DNA of 64,000 bases. Source: Denitrobaculum sp965232285. Its GTDB lineage: Bacteria > Pseudomonadota > Alphaproteobacteria > Kiloniellales > Kiloniellaceae. Below, piece after piece: positions 61,684-64,000 of the stretch. The position numbers were made by a program, and so were the translations under genes. Each line of letters starts with the position of its first letter. Within the stretch, counting starts at the first letter, position 1. The notes under the pieces were generated by a model. It did not search any database, had not been told where the DNA came from, and saw nothing but the letters and a program-made list of their open reading frames with translations. The stretch covers positions 1,302,001 through 1,366,000 of the forward strand of contig CBDDPL010000004.1 of the NCBI GenBank assembly GCA_965232285.1. Direction: 5' to 3'.

Positions 61684-62195
61684 GAACACTACTTATCTCA
61701 TTCGCCTGCTCTGCTCTGCTCGCTTCCCCACTCCAGGCTGGCACATTCTCGAGTACCTATCTCGAGTTTTTGCTGCCGGCAAACTGGTTCTGTGAGTTGG
61801 AGGAAACAGAGTATGTATGTCAACACCGCTTGCCCGATGGGGTGCCGACTGACGCGATCATCATTTTCGCTGCGAAGGTTGCGAGCGCGGATGATGGTTT
61901 TGCGCCCTATATTCAGCATCTTTCGCAGGATTTGTCGGAAGCCGAATCTCATTCATTATTGAAGTCTCCGACCACCTTGCAGATTGGGGAAAAGTTTTGG
62001 GTGGATGCTCTTCACAATGGTTCGGAAGTGCCTGGTTATCACACGCGTTATTTAGGCACCGTTGTAAATGGTCTTGCGGTTCTTGCGACATTTACAGCGC
62101 ATCAAGATAGTTATGCGCAGCATGAAGACAGCTTCATGCAAGCTGTTTACTCGTTAAATGTGAACGAAAATTGGCGTGCTAACGATCCGAATTGA
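61680..62195 (+). CDS. Small exported protein coupled to NACHT ATPase
   Basis: 171 residues; its ATG overlaps the ATPase stop (ATGA). Signal peptide MRTLLISFACSALLASPLQA-G. The mature chain is an alpha/beta protein (TYLEFLLPANWFCELEETEY, ADDGFAPYIQHLSQDLSEAE, YLGTVVNGLAVLATFTAHQD), reminiscent of PsbP/DcrB-like folds. One Cys pair (CELEETEYVC). Family not recognised. Being periplasmic, it could contact the exported half of the ATPase. No comparable gene elsewhere in the window. Confidence 0.7.
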   Translation: MRTLLISFACSALLASPLQAGTFSSTYLEFLLPANWFCELEETEYVCQHRLPDGVPTDAIIIFAAKVASADDGFAPYIQHLSQDLSEAESHSLLKSPTTLQIGEKFWVDALHNGSEVPGYHTRYLGTVVNGLAVLATFTAHQDSYAQHEDSFMQAVYSLNVNENWRANDPN

Positions 62196-62437
62196 AGCGA
62201 TCCGAACACATGTAGTTTTTTTCGACGCACATTTGATAGAAAACGAATTTTCTTCAAATCTGTAGATCTTAATGCAATGCAGGTAGGTTAAAACTAACGC
62301 AAAACGCTTTGCAACAGAGCCCGCTTTCGAGTTTGTTCTGGGCGTTCGATTGTGAACGCTTAGTGCCCAACTCCGACCCTTCAAACGCCTTCGCAGCTAC
62401 TCAGTCACGGACCAGATTGGACTGTCAAAACAGTCGT
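62196..62437. other. Intergenic region, right border of lower-GC segment
   Basis: About 240 AT-rich bases between convergent genes: the small exported protein gene and the leftward DUF2336 gene. Composition returns to GC-rich at about 62440. No terminator stem or attachment site was recognised. Confidence 0.4.
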
Positions 62438-63637
62438 TTAAAAAGGATGCGGTTTCGCGTCGCTCACGATCCTTAGCGCGTTCTGGTACTCCGGGTCGCG
62501 TTGCCAGCGGCGGAGCAGGGCGGTGGCGGTTTCCGTGGTGGTGTTGTCGAAGAAGCTCATGGCCTGGGTGACTTCGTCGGTCTCGATGTTTTTGTCACCC
62601 AGCCGGCCGCGGCGGAACTGGACCAGGATCGAGGCGAAGGCGGGTTTGTCGAGGCCGAGGGCGCGGCAGACGATGGCGAGGCCTTCGCCGCCGGGTTCGA
62701 AGAGGATGCGGCGGAGCAGGTGGACCCGGAGCTGGCTGAAACGGCTGAGGCCGAGCAGGAAAGAGGGGATCTCGCCCTCCTGCAGCAGGCCCAGGAGCCA
62801 GCTTGCCTGGTCCGGGTGAATGACGAAGTCGCTGGTCGAGGCGGAGACCGGCGCGATGTTGTCGAACTTCCGCTTGTCCGGGTCGGTTTCGCCGTTTTCC
62901 TGATCCAGCAGGTCCCGGACCGTGGAGACAATGCTCTCGTCCAGATCGCTGGGGTCCAGATCGTAATTGGCGAGCAGGTGTTCGCGCAGGGCCGCGGAGA
63001 CCGACCAGAAGAGCTTGCGGGCCAGGCCCGGTGGCAGGTCCTTGCGCTGGGTCAGGGGTTTCTGATAGCCGGGCACCTCTTTCGACTGCTCGACCAGGGC
63101 CTGCAGGTCTTCCTCGGCGATGGCCGCGCCGGCGTTTTCCAGCAGGGCGGTGATGACCCTCTGGTTGCCGGTCTTGATCAGGGCGTTGGACAGCGGCTCG
63201 CTGAGGGCAGGGCGCATGGCGACCGCGACCTGATGCTCCATGGTGCGGAACTGGACGATCTCGATCAGCTCGGAATCCTGCATGACCTCGCTCTGGACGA
63301 GGATCGGATGGGCGACCTCGATGTCGTCATTGGCCAGCATATTGATCAGACTTGAATGCGCATTAGGGATGGTGGCCAGCCGCTCGGCCAGAGCCTTGCG
63401 GACCGACAGCTCCACCTCCTGGATCAACTGGTGGATGATGTCGCTCATGATCTGGCGGTCGACGTCGCTCAGCAGGCGCTCCTGGCCCGTGTAGAGATCA
63501 CCGATCACCGTCGCCAGCCGTGAGCGGCTCTGGATCGATTTATCCCGTGCCAGCTCCACCAGTTGCTTGAGCTCCGGCGGCGTCTCCTGGCTGTTCACCT
63601 CGTGTTTGGCGGTGTTTTTGCCTGTTTCGATTCCCAT
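62438..63637 (-). CDS. DUF2336 domain protein
   Basis: 399 residues, helical, cytoplasmic. The DUF2336 layout is visible: DRQIMSDIIHQLIQEVELSV, RKALAERLATIPNAHSSLIN, then ANDDIEVAHPILVQSEVMQD and the repeated AVAMRPALSEPLSNALIKTG block near 145. C-terminal half contains LRVHLLRRILFEPGGEGLAI. Longer than the DUF2336 protein at 935, and only distantly alike. Function unknown. Confidence 0.8.
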   Translation of the reverse strand: MGIETGKNTAKHEVNSQETPPELKQLVELARDKSIQSRSRLATVIGDLYTGQERLLSDVDRQIMSDIIHQLIQEVELSVRKALAERLATIPNAHSSLINMLANDDIEVAHPILVQSEVMQDSELIEIVQFRTMEHQVAVAMRPALSEPLSNALIKTGNQRVITALLENAGAAIAEEDLQALVEQSKEVPGYQKPLTQRKDLPPGLARKLFWSVSAALREHLLANYDLDPSDLDESIVSTVRDLLDQENGETDPDKRKFDNIAPVSASTSDFVIHPDQASWLLGLLQEGEIPSFLLGLSRFSQLRVHLLRRILFEPGGEGLAIVCRALGLDKPAFASILVQFRRGRLGDKNIETDEVTQAMSFFDNTTTETATALLRRWQRDPEYQNALRIVSDAKPHPF

Positions 63638-63855
63638 GAAACCCCAGAACCGTTTCGGCGGTCGTTCAATGCTGTGTCTACGAATGTTTCTAAGCGAATG
63701 GCAAGATTACCGCGCTTAGGTTGACAAGCTATGAACCGGCCGGGGCTTTATGTGCTGGATTTTAGAAAAAGGCTGGCTTTGGCACGACAGAGAGAATTGA
63801 TCGTAAAGGTCGTGCATCGAGTGGGCAGATACTCAGTTGGAATAGCGCCCGCGGG
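63638..63855. other. Intergenic region upstream of DUF2336 gene
   Basis: About 220 bases between the DUF2336 start and the stop of the leftward MttB-like gene. It should hold the DUF2336 promoter; nothing recognised. Confidence 0.3.
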
Positions 63856-64000
63856 TCAGAAATCGGTCGGAACGCCGCCTTCTTCCTTGCGTTTGGCGAC
63901 GAAGGTCGCGAGTTCCTCGGCGATGGCCGGATCGAGCGGCGGCGCCTCGTACTCCGCGAGGATCTGCTTGAAAAGCTTGTTGGCCCGCTGGGTCGCGGTT
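63856..64000 (-). CDS. MttB-family methyltransferase, C-terminal end (start outside window)
   Basis: Only about 47 C-terminal residues are in the window: RANKLFKQILAEYEAPPLDP and AIAEELATFVAKRKEEGGV, ending at TGA. This tail (helix, then YE-PPLDPAI, then a basic VAKRK) matches the end of trimethylamine/glycine betaine:corrinoid methyltransferases of the MttB family. Most such alphaproteobacterial genes lack pyrrolysine; that residue would be upstream, outside the window. A betaine link with proXVW is possible but far away. Confidence 0.65.
   Translation of the reverse strand, partial: TATQRANKLFKQILAEYEAPPLDPAIAEELATFVAKRKEEGGVPTDF

Overview
The window is GC-rich DNA from an alphaproteobacterium, most likely of the Rhodospirillales/Kiloniellales type. 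This is inferred from gene content: two DUF2336 proteins, a class I PHA synthase, a choline-sulfatase/ProU-type osmoprotectant locus with its LysR regulator, HAMP chemoreceptors, bactofilin, and an MttB-type methyltransferase end. No rRNA, tRNA, CRISPR array or autonomous transposase gene was found. The window opens inside an MFS transporter gene and closes inside an MttB-family gene.

Layout. 0-8.4 kb: MFS transporter (partial), DUF2336 protein, and a bactofilin flanked by two large membrane PAS histidine kinases. 8.4-12.3 kb: TPR protein and the methionine-salvage pair mtnK-mtnA. 12.5-17.2 kb: small ORFs, an OmpR/EnvZ-type pair divergent from an EF-hand exported protein, and an MscS channel with a clear terminator. 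17.8-25.2 kb: phaC, a methyltransferase, a periplasmic protein with eight repeats, a chemoreceptor, an unknown basic protein and a DUF2147-like protein. 25.3-32.6 kb: a RoxA-like dihaem lipoprotein, then choline sulfatase-proW-proV-proX read leftward and a LysR regulator read rightward. 32.6-41.2 kb: a FecR/peptidoglycan-binding/PASTA protein, then a group with two unusual Asn-Pro-Cys repeat exported proteins (one fused to cytochrome P460), a class I cytochrome c, a nuclease-fold protein lacking key arginines, a YeeE/YedE sulfur-type transporter and a DUF302 protein. 41.3-45 kb: glycerate 2-kinase, an isoaspartate-type methyltransferase, and a RES-domain gene broken by a palindromic MITE-like element with a sister element at its 3' end. 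45-57 kb: CYTH-CHAD protein, exported agmatine deiminase, SixA, haloalkane dehalogenase, large MscS-family channel, MFS transporter, AMP nucleosidase, RluE and spermidine synthase. 57-62.4 kb: a visibly less GC-rich, probably acquired two-gene module (1432-residue membrane NACHT/STAND-type ATPase overlapping a small exported protein). 62.4-64 kb: second DUF2336 protein and the MttB-like end.

The most notable observations are: (1) element B (44352-44616) interrupts a RES-domain gene, and removing it with one TA copy on paper restores the reading frame exactly; (2) its sister element A differs from it mostly by changes matched on both arms of the inverted repeats, so pairing appears to be maintained; (3) a third element, C, has different ends but the same 30-base core; (4) the Cys-rich NPC-repeat proteins share one leader; (5) the membrane-spanning NACHT module has a large predicted periplasmic sensor half. 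All function calls come from reading motifs by eye; no database search was run.
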